A stretch of 64,000 nt of DNA from Pseudanabaena biceps. GTDB lineage: Bacteria > Cyanobacteriota > Cyanobacteriia > Pseudanabaenales > Pseudanabaenaceae. Every line of letters begins with the position of its first letter. Position 1 is the stretch's first letter. The stretch is taken from the NCBI GenBank assembly GCA_013361095.1, contig JAATWA010000001.1, positions 1,413,001-1,477,000 on the forward strand. The letters are read 5' to 3'. Made by a program: the position numbers and the translations under genes. This document shows, piece by piece, positions 37,089 to 44,100 of the stretch. A model generated the notes under the pieces. It did not search any database. It saw nothing but the letters and a program-made list of their open reading frames with translations, and was not told where the DNA came from.

Positions 37089-38177
37089 TTAAACAGGAAC
37101 AGGCTGGAAGTAAAATGCAAAACCTAAAATTGCATAGGTTGCTACTAACAGAGAACCCTCTAACCAATTAGAGCGACCATCGGAACTAATAGAGTTGGCG
37201 ATTAATACTGCCACGGCTACAGCAACTAACTCAAAGGGATTGAAGTTTAAATCCATGGGCTTACCGAGAAACCATCCTACTAAAACCAATAACGGTGCGA
37301 CAAACAGCGCAATCTGCATACTGGAGCCAACGGCGACCGATACCGAAAGTTCCATTTTGTTTTTCATGGCTACTGTAATTGCGGTTGTATGCTCCGCAGC
37401 ATTACCGATAATTGGCAATAAAATCACACCAGTAAATAGTTCAGTTAAGCCAAGTTGAGCCGTTGCCTCTTCTAGAGTTCCCACTAATAGCTCAGACTCC
37501 AAAGCAACTAATAAAGTCACTCCAAATAGAACTGAAATCCATAACTTAAGATTTACTTCTTGGGGATGCCCTGATTCGGCTTCCGCATCATCGGCTTCAG
37601 ACATTCCCACATCATAGAGATAGGCGTGGGTTTTCATTGAAAAAAGTAAGGTCAAACAATAGACCACAATCAAGACGATCGCAGTGGAGATCGATAGCTT
37701 TTGGATGATTTCTTGGCTGATGCCCGCGCTCGTAAAGTTAGCTGCGGTTGGCAATAAAATCGCTACTACCGCTAAATTCATCACTGAAGCGTTGAGACGC
37801 GCCATCGTGGGCTGAAATTCTTGTTCTTTATAACGGAGACCGCCGAGAAACATGGATAAGCCCATCACTAGTAAAAGATTGCCTATGATTGAGCCAGTGA
37901 TGCTAGCCTTGACCACACTGGTAAATCCTGCATTGAGCGCCACGATCGCAATAATCAGTTCCGTTGCATTACCAAATGTCGCATTGAGCAGTCCGCCCCA
38001 AGATGGGCCTAAAACCACAGAAATCTCTTCAGTAGCCATGCTGAGCCAACCGGCTAAGGGCAGAATCGCGATCGCTGAAGTTACAAATACTAATGTCGAG
38101 TCCCAACCTAGCAAGTGACCAATGACTGAGATAGGGACAAAGGCTAGCAAACCAAAGGAGAAGATCTTCTTAAACAT
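37089..38177 (-). CDS. Calcium/proton exchanger (CAX, CaCA superfamily)
   Basis: Membrane antiporter exporting Ca2+ against H+. 362 residues, about 11 membrane helices in two halves separated by an acidic loop (EADDAEAESGHPQE). The two alpha repeats are visible: GGLLNATFGNATELIIAIVAL and the second-half PIIGNAAEHTTAITVAMKNK. Both carry the conserved GNxxE signature. Start ATG is normal. Transcribed alone. Confidence 0.92.
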   Translation of the reverse strand: MFKKIFSFGLLAFVPISVIGHLLGWDSTLVFVTSAIAILPLAGWLSMATEEISVVLGPSWGGLLNATFGNATELIIAIVALNAGFTSVVKASITGSIIGNLLLVMGLSMFLGGLRYKEQEFQPTMARLNASVMNLAVVAILLPTAANFTSAGISQEIIQKLSISTAIVLIVVYCLTLLFSMKTHAYLYDVGMSEADDAEAESGHPQEVNLKLWISVLFGVTLLVALESELLVGTLEEATAQLGLTELFTGVILLPIIGNAAEHTTAITVAMKNKMELSVSVAVGSSMQIALFVAPLLVLVGWFLGKPMDLNFNPFELVAVAVAVLIANSISSDGRSNWLEGSLLVATYAILGFAFYFQPVPV

Positions 38178-38369
38178 AATTAGCCGTATTAATGGAACTT
38201 AGGGATTTTCACAAGATTTATAAAGCAAGTCTTGTGAAAAATTTCATCGTTTTGAAGGCATCGTAAAGCTTGGTAAGGGTAAATATACATTAATCTTGGG
38301 AATGCTGTTCCCCCTGCACTTAAAGATTACGATAAAATACTTAAAGCCTTTTTGTGATCGAAATTAACT

Positions 38370-38978
38370 ATGACTGAACTTACCACCGAACAACATCGCG
38401 TTAAGATGCAACGCCGCCAAGAGATTCAACAGCAAAGAGTTGCCGAGCGTAATCTCGAAAAAGGATTGATCATTGTTAACACAGGCGATGGTAAGGGCAA
38501 AACCACAGCCGCTTTGGGGATGGTGTTGCGATCGCTAGGGCATGGATATAAAGTTGCGATCATTCAATTTATCAAAGGCGCATGGGAACCTGCGGAAAAG
38601 AATGCCTTCTCAATGTGGCAAGACCAGCTAGTATTTCAAGCCCTCGGTGAAGGATTTACATGGGAAACCCAAGATCGCGATCGCGATATTCAGAAAACCA
38701 AAGAGGCATGGGAAGTTGGGCTTAGTTATATCAAGAACCCAGAATATAAATTGGTGCTATTGGATGAGATTAATATTGCGATTAAACTTGGTTATCTAGA
38801 TGTCCAAACTGTAATCGCAGGACTAAAAGAAAAACCCGAAGATTCCCACGTTATTTTGACAGGACGAGGCGCTTTCCCTGAATTGATTGAAGTTGCAGAT
38901 TTAGTAACTAGAATGGAAATTGTCAAGCATCCTTTTAGGGAGCAAGGTGTTAAAGCTCAAGCAGGTATAGAGTTTTAG
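38370..38978 (+). CDS. cobO: Cob(I)yrinic acid a,c-diamide adenosyltransferase (CobO/BtuR)
   Basis: Adenosylates corrinoids in vitamin B12 synthesis or salvage. 202 residues with P-loop NTGDGKGKTTAALGMVLRSLGHG, IIQFIKGAWEPAE, LLDEINIA and the C-terminal MEIVKHPFREQGVKAQAGIEF (in part HPFREQGVKAQ). No cobalamin riboswitch was recognised upstream; only a short CACAAGA/TCTTGTG hairpin at 38210-38237. Confidence 0.94.
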   Translation: MTELTTEQHRVKMQRRQEIQQQRVAERNLEKGLIIVNTGDGKGKTTAALGMVLRSLGHGYKVAIIQFIKGAWEPAEKNAFSMWQDQLVFQALGEGFTWETQDRDRDIQKTKEAWEVGLSYIKNPEYKLVLLDEINIAIKLGYLDVQTVIAGLKEKPEDSHVILTGRGAFPELIEVADLVTRMEIVKHPFREQGVKAQAGIEF

Positions 38979-38986
38979 AACAAATC

Positions 38987-39041
38987 AAGACCCAATAATT
39001 GGCTGGCGGCGCTTCGCGCCGCCAGCCAATTATTGGGTCTT
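38987..39041. terminator. Palindrome between cobO and 5-FCL gene; last copy before the island
   Basis: AAGACCCAATAATTGGCTGG with perfect complement, core GGCGGCGC-TTC-GCGCCGCC. It runs into the stop codon of the convergent 5-FCL gene. No further member of the family is seen until 55601. Confidence 0.75.
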
Positions 39042-39654
39042 ATTTCTTAGTATCCTTGGCGATCGCTATAAGCCGTAAATCTGTTGCGATCGCTTCTAAT
39101 TTGACATCCCAAGGATCATTAGGTAATGCGTCCACATAAAATTCATCAAACATCACGCCTACCTTCTTAGCCTTAGTACTTGGCAGCCAACGATCGTAAA
39201 AGCCGCCACCGTAGCCCAGACGATAACCTCGGCGATCGCTTGCCAAGGCAGCAATTAAAACCAGATCAATATTCTCTAAATCCATTAATGGCAAATCTGA
39301 ACAAGGCTCAAGAATGCCAAAAGTTCCTGATCGCATATTGCTTACAAAATCAGCGATCGCGACTTGATGCCACACTAAGTCTTGGTCAACACAACGCGAA
39401 AATCCCCAGTTTTTGTGAGGAAAGTTTTGCCAGAGGTAAGCTAAGTCTGGCTCTTGGCGAAAACTAGTGAAAGTGAGAATATTTTGTGCCTCTTGGAATA
39501 ATTGCCAATGGGATAGGCGATCGCATATAGCTTGACTTTTTTGTTGCCAGATAGAATGCGGAATTTGGCAACGTTGGTTGAGTAATATCTTCCTTAGCTG
39601 TTTTTTGCTTGTGGTATTGAGAATATCGACTTCTGCATCGTATTTAACTTTCAT
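39040..39654 (-). CDS. 5-formyltetrahydrofolate cyclo-ligase with a borrowed DUF2283 N-terminus
   Basis: Converts 5-formyl-THF to 5,10-methenyl-THF. The body shows KKQLRKILLNQR, ILTFTSFRQEPD, GTFGILEP and the family signature GYRLGYGGGFYDRWLP. The first twelve residues (MKVKYDAEVDIL) are nearly identical to the start of the DUF2283 protein at 41133-41333, and the DNA upstream (to about 39690) also matches the DUF4258/DUF2283 junction: the other frame still reads RYWHENNHES and stop. The gene therefore appears to have acquired its start codon and upstream region from a toxin-antitoxin-like operon by recombination. Start ATG 39654. Confidence 0.9.
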   Translation of the reverse strand: MKVKYDAEVDILNTTSKKQLRKILLNQRCQIPHSIWQQKSQAICDRLSHWQLFQEAQNILTFTSFRQEPDLAYLWQNFPHKNWGFSRCVDQDLVWHQVAIADFVSNMRSGTFGILEPCSDLPLMDLENIDLVLIAALASDRRGYRLGYGGGFYDRWLPSTKAKKVGVMFDEFYVDALPNDPWDVKLEAIATDLRLIAIAKDTKK

Positions 39655-39699
39655 GGTTATTCTCATGCCAATAGCGTTTGACACAGGTTGCAATGTTTA

Positions 39700-40119
39700 T
39701 CATTTTTGGGAAATTACTGAGGTTGATGCAGCCTGTTTCTTATAGCAAAGAAATTCTGTGAAGTCTTTAACTTGCAGAATCGATTCTTCTGGAAGTAGTT
39801 CTAGTAATGCTAAAAGTTGTTGCTTTACTTTCTGTTTGTCGCTTTGTTGATGAGCGTTTATTGAATTTATTTGATGGGGATAGAGCGTCTCTACATCTAG
39901 GGTGTCACGAAATGCTTCGGGATCGTCTTGAGATGTTTCGATCATTTCGCCTTCAGTGGTGAACTTTAGCCATCCACCAAATAGTTCGACTAGGTAGGCT
40001 TCGCCATCTTTAAATATTTCCACGATCGCACCATCAGTCCCTTGCGGGGCAATTCCACCAGAGTGAAGCTGAATGTCTTGATTTAAGGTAACGGAATCAA
40101 ACATTTGAAACTTACTCAT
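39700..40119 (-). CDS. DUF4926 domain protein with DUF2281-like C-terminus
   Basis: 139 residues. The N-terminal half (FDSVTLNQDI, GTDGAIVEIF, YLVELF) matches DUF4926, a small beta domain common in cyanobacterial accessory regions and probably antitoxin-like. The C-terminal LLPEESILQVKDFTEFLCYK segment resembles the DUF2281 motif found in other small antitoxins. No toxin partner adjoins; the 5-FCL gene follows after 45 bp. Confidence 0.6.
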   Translation of the reverse strand: MSKFQMFDSVTLNQDIQLHSGGIAPQGTDGAIVEIFKDGEAYLVELFGGWLKFTTEGEMIETSQDDPEAFRDTLDVETLYPHQINSINAHQQSDKQKVKQQLLALLELLPEESILQVKDFTEFLCYKKQAASTSVISQK

Positions 40120-40273
40120 GTTTTTTGCCTCCTGCTACGTTGTGGTACTGCTGTTACAAATCTAGCAATGTTTTCGCCTTTCAGCACAAAATCCCAAACA
40201 ATCACAATATTTATGATTTCATATTTTCGTTGTATGATCTAGGTTATGAGAGATCTAACATTGAGGTAACAAA

Positions 40274-40498
40274 ATGGAAAATCAATTAATTGTAAGAGAT
40301 CCTGAAATTCTCTCTGGAATACCTGTATTTAAGGGAACTAGAGTTCCTGTAAAGAATTTGGTTGATTATCTTGAAGCAGGGGACTCTCTGGAGGAATTTT
40401 TAGATGACTTTCCAACTGTGCAGAAAGAAAAAGTGGTGAAGTTTTTGAATCTGTCGATCAAATATTATTTGGCACATGACTATGAAAGTGCTGCTTGA
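40274..40498 (+). CDS. DUF433 antitoxin, partner truncated
   Basis: 74 residues with IVRDPEILSGIPVFKGTRVPVKNLVDYLEAGDSLEEFLDDFP, of which SGIPVFKGTRVPV is the DUF433 winged-helix signature. Family members are antitoxins or DNA-binding partners of DUF5615 PIN-like toxins. The toxin frame that overlaps its end is cut after about 12 matching codons. A second, intact DUF433/DUF5615 pair is at 49962-50524. Confidence 0.85.
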   Translation: MENQLIVRDPEILSGIPVFKGTRVPVKNLVDYLEAGDSLEEFLDDFPTVQKEKVVKFLNLSIKYYLAHDYESAA

Positions 40499-40544
40499 TG
40501 AGTGCTTGCCCAAAAAACAAAAGGGTTATTATAGGTATCTCTAA
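40482..40544 (+). pseudogene. DUF5615 PIN-like toxin, 5' fragment
   Basis: Overlaps the antitoxin end (ATGAAAGTGCTGCTTGATG). It reads MKVLLDECLPKK, the standard start of a DUF5615 toxin with its first catalytic Asp, then KGYYRYL of unrelated sequence and stop. About nine tenths of the gene is missing. Confidence 0.75.
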
Positions 40545-40559
40545 TTACGTCAATTAATC

Positions 40560-40778
40560 ATGAAACATATCAAAATTGTGGTAGAAAAGCATCCAGAGGG
40601 TTATGTGGCTTATCCTCTAGGTATTCAAGGGGTTGTGGTTGGTGAGGGAGATTCCTATGAAGAGGCTCTCAATGATGTGCGATTGGCGATCTTGTTTCAT
40701 GTGGAAACTTTTGGGCGATCAGTTTTAGAGTCTGAGTCTTCAGTGCTTGAGGCTTTTGTGGCTGAGGCAAGTGTGTAA
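40560..40778 (+). CDS. hicB: HicB-family antitoxin
   Basis: 72 residues of the small HicB type: IKIVVEKHPEGYVAYPLG, GEGDSYEEALNDVRLAI. The last base of its TAA stop is the first base of the hicA ATG, so the two are translationally coupled. Antitoxin-first order is less common for hicAB and is shared with several cyanobacterial pairs. No DNA-binding C-terminal domain is attached. Confidence 0.85.
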   Translation: MKHIKIVVEKHPEGYVAYPLGIQGVVVGEGDSYEEALNDVRLAILFHVETFGRSVLESESSVLEAFVAEASV

Positions 40779-41017
40779 TGGCTAAGTTTCCTGTTGATGC
40801 GCCTAAATCAAAGGTAATTAAGGTGCTTGAGAGTTTTGGATTTTCGATAGTACGAGAGAAGGAGCATATCTCGATGGTCAGACAAAATGCTGATGGAACA
40901 ACGACTCCTCTAACTATGCCAAATCATAAGCTGATCAAGGGTTCTACACTTAGAAGTATCTGTACGCAATCGGGAATCTCGCGGGATGATTTTATTGCTG
41001 CTTATGAAAAAGCATAA
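40778..41017 (+). CDS. hicA: HicA-family mRNA interferase toxin
   Basis: 79 residues with the double-stranded-RNA-binding-like fold and the active His: VLESFGFSIVREKEHISMVRQ and PNHKLIKGSTLRSICTQSGISRDDF. The usual first GSH motif is KEHIS here, so the catalytic His is present. Complete module with hicB. Confidence 0.85.
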   Translation: MAKFPVDAPKSKVIKVLESFGFSIVREKEHISMVRQNADGTTTPLTMPNHKLIKGSTLRSICTQSGISRDDFIAAYEKA

Positions 41018-41056
41018 ATGAGAATAAACAAATAGTGGAAGTTAGGCATTTGCGGG

Positions 41057-41092
41057 GCGATCGCTAATCTCTCCACAAAAATCGCGATCGCG
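41057..41092. repeat. HIP1-bracketed spacer repeat, variant copy
   Basis: GCGATCGCTAATCTCTCCAC...AAATCGCGATCGCG. Same bracket design as the copies between 47.8 and 54.1 kb, and nearly identical to 41671-41704. It lies between the hicBA and DUF2283 modules. Confidence 0.6.
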
Positions 41093-41132
41093 CAAACACC
41101 TAATTTTCTTACGCTGAAAATACATCTGTTGA

Positions 41133-41333
41133 TTATCTGGAAACAACTAAATTGGTTTCGCTAGGATTAAACAGTTGACGTTTAGAGGCATTTAAAAACT
41201 CAATACTGACGGGTTCTTGGGCTTCGTTGTAGCTAACTATTACGCCGCCTTGCTCCGATATTGCATCGTATGGCAAATCGTCTTGCAAGATGAAAATGAG
41301 AATATCTGCTTCTGCATCGTATTTAACTTTCAT
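41133..41333 (-). CDS. DUF2283 protein
   Basis: 66 residues: MKVKYDAEADILIFILQDD, GGVIVSYNEAQEPVSIEFLNAS; a clear DUF2283 member. The start overlaps the end of the DUF4258 gene, which is the usual operon for these two families and resembles a toxin-antitoxin pair, though biochemical proof is limited. Its first 12 codons recur at the start of the 5-FCL gene. Confidence 0.85.
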   Translation of the reverse strand: MKVKYDAEADILIFILQDDLPYDAISEQGGVIVSYNEAQEPVSIEFLNASKRQLFNPSETNLVVSR

Positions 41334-41592
41334 GATTATTCTCCTGCCAATAGCGTTTTACTTGACTAGTCCAATACAAGGTTATGATTCTCTTTGAGTT
41401 TCCTAGTTCGATGAAGACGACTCTGAGTAGTCCTGTGCCAAATTTAGATTGTGCAACGAGTACATCATTTTCAGATACTATTTGTTCAGGATAGCTCAAA
41501 ACTGTTTCGACTGCTTCACGGGTAATGTCTGGTCGCTTTTGCTGCCATTGTTGTTGTCGCTCCTCACCGTGTTTAGTCCAAATAATTTGCAT
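41323..41592 (-). CDS. DUF4258 protein
   Basis: 89 residues: IIWTKHGEERQQQWQ, REAVETVLSYPEQIV, LLRVVFIELGNSKRIITLYWTSQVKRYW. This is the DUF4258 fold, related to RelE/BrnT-like toxins. It overlaps the DUF2283 start by 11 bp. Probably the toxin-like half of the module. Confidence 0.8.
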   Translation of the reverse strand: MQIIWTKHGEERQQQWQQKRPDITREAVETVLSYPEQIVSENDVLVAQSKFGTGLLRVVFIELGNSKRIITLYWTSQVKRYWQENNHES

Positions 41593-42123
41593 AGGAAGAA
41601 AAAATGAAAAATTTGCGATGATTATTTTAGTAAAAGGTAAACTAGTTGTAGCAATTTAAAGTTTGTAATGTGATCGCTAATCTCTCCACAAAAATCGCGA
41701 TCGCAGAATTTATAAATTGTGGCGGTAATGCTCTGCCCCTACAGGATTTTTTATTTTGAAATCACCCAATATATACCACCAAAAATTTGAATTTGTAGAT
41801 TCGTAAATGTGTAGGGGCATAGCATTCCCACAGAGATTTATGCGTTTACAGATTGCCTTGATTTGGGAATGCTATGCCCTCAACCTGTAACCGCAGGGAC
41901 AATTTATCGGTGACAGCGAAGAGGGTTTAGCATTTGCGGATCAAGATTGTGGTGATAATTTATAAATTGTGGCGCAAATGCTAAACCCCTACAATTATTT
42001 CCGAAACCTCTATTTCCGTAAAATCCTTTAATCCCATTAATCCGTGTTCAAAATTTGATCGCCAAAGTCGAATAGGCTAACGAAGAAGTGCAAAGAGCTA
42101 AAGGGAAAAGAACAAAGGAGTCC
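41593..42123. repeat. Repeat-rich spacer without a gene
   Basis: Contains a HIP1-bracketed repeat (41671-41704); an inverted repeat AGGGGCATAGCATTCCCA (41813-41830) with TGGGAATGCTATGCCCT (41864-41880); a second one GGGTTTAGCATTTGCG (41923-41938) with CGCAAATGCTAAACCC (41973-41988); and a direct repeat TTTATAAATTGTGGCG near 41709 and 41959. These are loose-looped inverted repeats unlike the compact palindromes outside the island. Confidence 0.6.
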
Positions 42124-43815
42124 TCACCGCACAACACATACAACCCGAAAACCGTAGTTGGAGCTCTGAAAACTCGCAAAGTAGTAGCTACGACACGCAG
42201 ACCGACAACCTTGAGCATTGACGAGCCACGAACCACCGCGCAGCAGGTGAAAACGATTATTCTTCTTGTTTAAGTTCATTTTGCCCCAAGGTTCATGACC
42301 ATTATTTTTTAAGTGATCTGGTTTCCCTTGATAGCTATCATGCCAGTCATCTAAGCACCATTCACAAACATTACCACTCATATCGTAAATACCAAGCTCA
42401 TTCGCTTTTCTCTGACCCACAGGATGGGTTTTATGGGTTTTACTGCCAGCATTGTAATACCATCCCACCTCATCCAGATTGTTACTCCCTGCGTATTCAT
42501 AACCTTTGCTTTGATTACCTCCTTTCGCAGCATATTCCCATTCTGCTTCTGTCAGTAATCGCACTTGCTGTCCTGTTTTTTGCGATAGTTTTTGACAAAA
42601 CTCCATGGCATCATACCAACTGACTTGTTCTACAGGATTTTGACTGGCTTTAAAGTTTGACGGATTATTTCCCATCACCGCCTGATATTGAGCCTGTATC
42701 ACAGCATATTTGCCAATCAAAAATTCACGCAAATTCACCCGATGGATCGGCTTTGCATTATCATTTCTATCGCTTCCCATATTAAAACTCCCCCCAGCCA
42801 CTTTCACAAGTTCTAACTTCACACCATTCCCGCAGTCCAATACAAGGGAATTACTCGAAGTTGATGTGGGAGCCTGTACTGGTTGTGATGATCTTATGGG
42901 TAATGGTGCTGGCTTAACTGGAGTCGCTTTTGGTTGCAATACTTGCAAAGTCTCTATAACTGAACTTGGTCTTTCCTTGACCCTGTAAGAAGTCAACCGA
43001 TCCAATAACTTCCCTAACTCATTGCTAACCACCTTCCCATTCAAAAACTGTCGCCATTGATATTCATTTTCCAAAACATCATAGAGCGTAAACGGTTCCA
43101 CATTCGTGAGCAAATGCAAACAAGTCACACCCAACCCAAACAAATCGCTCTGAAATACCGACTTACCCAACATTTGCTCAGGAGCGCCATAACTCGGCTT
43201 CCCGATGCCTGTCCCCGTCTTTGCCAATAACGTCGCCGTTGCGTGCTTTGCCGCCCCAAAATCTACTAGCACCAACTTTTGATCGCTACGCCGCCGAATG
43301 ATATTGTCTGGCGAAATATCGCGATGGATTACTGACTTGCCATGCACAAACTCCAAAATTTGCAGCACCTCCACCAACACATCCCGCACCTGCTGCTCAC
43401 TAAAAGCACCAATTCGCGCTAGTTCCTGTTCCAAAGTCTCACCATCGATAAACTCTTGGATAAGGTACTGCTTACCCTCATGAATTGTAAAAGATAGAAG
43501 TTCAGGAATTTGCGGATGCTTACCCAAATCATCAAGACGCTTTGCCTCCTGCTCAAATAACCTGACTGCGACATCCAAAGTGCCTTGACTCGCATTAGGA
43601 TTTATCGTCTCAAAAGCAAACTGCTTAATCACACAACGCGGCTGTGATGGCTTCGACTCATCCTGCGCCAAAAAAGTCTTACCAAATCCCCCCTGTCCGA
43701 TTACCTTCAAAGCTCGATAACGTTCTTGAATTTGTAACTTCGCGCCGCATTGAGTGCAAAATTTTGTGGTTAAAGGATTAGCGCGATCGCAAGCAAGACA
43801 AATGCAGTTACTCAT
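42124..43815 (-). CDS. Ser/Thr kinase fused to formylglycine-generating-enzyme (FGE) domain; C-terminus resembles a DGR variable region
   Basis: 563 residues. A zinc ribbon (CLACDR...FCTQCGAKL, residues 5-27), a protein kinase domain (GQGGFGKT, VIK Lys, HRDISPDN catalytic loop, DFGAAK), a Pro/Ser linker, then an FGE/SUMF1-type C-lectin fold from about residue 325 (GGSFNMGS, NPVEQVSWYDAMEFC, LLTEAEWEYAAKGG, GNVCEWCLDDW). It ends LLRGGSWLVNAQGCRSACRS then YYFASFQSSNYGFRVVCVVR. Targets of diversity-generating retroelements in cyanobacteria have this layout, with variable codons in NNC/NNT form, as here (AGC TAC TAC, AGC TCC AAC TAC). No reverse transcriptase or template repeat is in the window. 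Ordinary FGE proteins have a similar end, so this is only suggestive. Confidence 0.88.
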   Translation of the reverse strand: MSNCICLACDRANPLTTKFCTQCGAKLQIQERYRALKVIGQGGFGKTFLAQDESKPSQPRCVIKQFAFETINPNASQGTLDVAVRLFEQEAKRLDDLGKHPQIPELLSFTIHEGKQYLIQEFIDGETLEQELARIGAFSEQQVRDVLVEVLQILEFVHGKSVIHRDISPDNIIRRRSDQKLVLVDFGAAKHATATLLAKTGTGIGKPSYGAPEQMLGKSVFQSDLFGLGVTCLHLLTNVEPFTLYDVLENEYQWRQFLNGKVVSNELGKLLDRLTSYRVKERPSSVIETLQVLQPKATPVKPAPLPIRSSQPVQAPTSTSSNSLVLDCGNGVKLELVKVAGGSFNMGSDRNDNAKPIHRVNLREFLIGKYAVIQAQYQAVMGNNPSNFKASQNPVEQVSWYDAMEFCQKLSQKTGQQVRLLTEAEWEYAAKGGNQSKGYEYAGSNNLDEVGWYYNAGSKTHKTHPVGQRKANELGIYDMSGNVCEWCLDDWHDSYQGKPDHLKNNGHEPWGKMNLNKKNNRFHLLRGGSWLVNAQGCRSACRSYYFASFQSSNYGFRVVCVVR

Positions 43816-44100
43816 GCGAAGTAAATTCTAGAAAATTTAGCTTTGATGATCTATTTATAGCCTAACGTGAGTAAATCTTAGTAATATGATGATTTTATAG
43901 GTGAGGTCGGGTGATTAGCTCCATCAAGGACATTGGTGAGACAGTCCTCAATGATTTCCAAATGAGAACGATCGCACTGTAGATGTGGTGATAGGCGATC
44001 GCCATCCACAAATACCATCATCACAAAATGATCGCTGTTTGCTTAATATTGCGCCATAATAGGAGATAAACCTTAGCAAACTTTGACCTAGTTTAGAAAC
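43816..44100. other. Spacer upstream of ileS
   Basis: A short plus-strand frame from GTG 43912 reads ISSIKDIGETVLNDFQMRTI and stops; no family recognised. No T-box or palindrome seen. Confidence 0.3.

Noticed and set aside
38178..38369. Cobalamin riboswitch before cobO
   Set aside because: The spacer is too short and lacks the GCCACTG box; only a small hairpin is present.
42124..43815. Complete diversity-generating retroelement
   Set aside because: Only a target-like C-terminus is visible; there is no reverse transcriptase, accessory protein or template repeat in the window.
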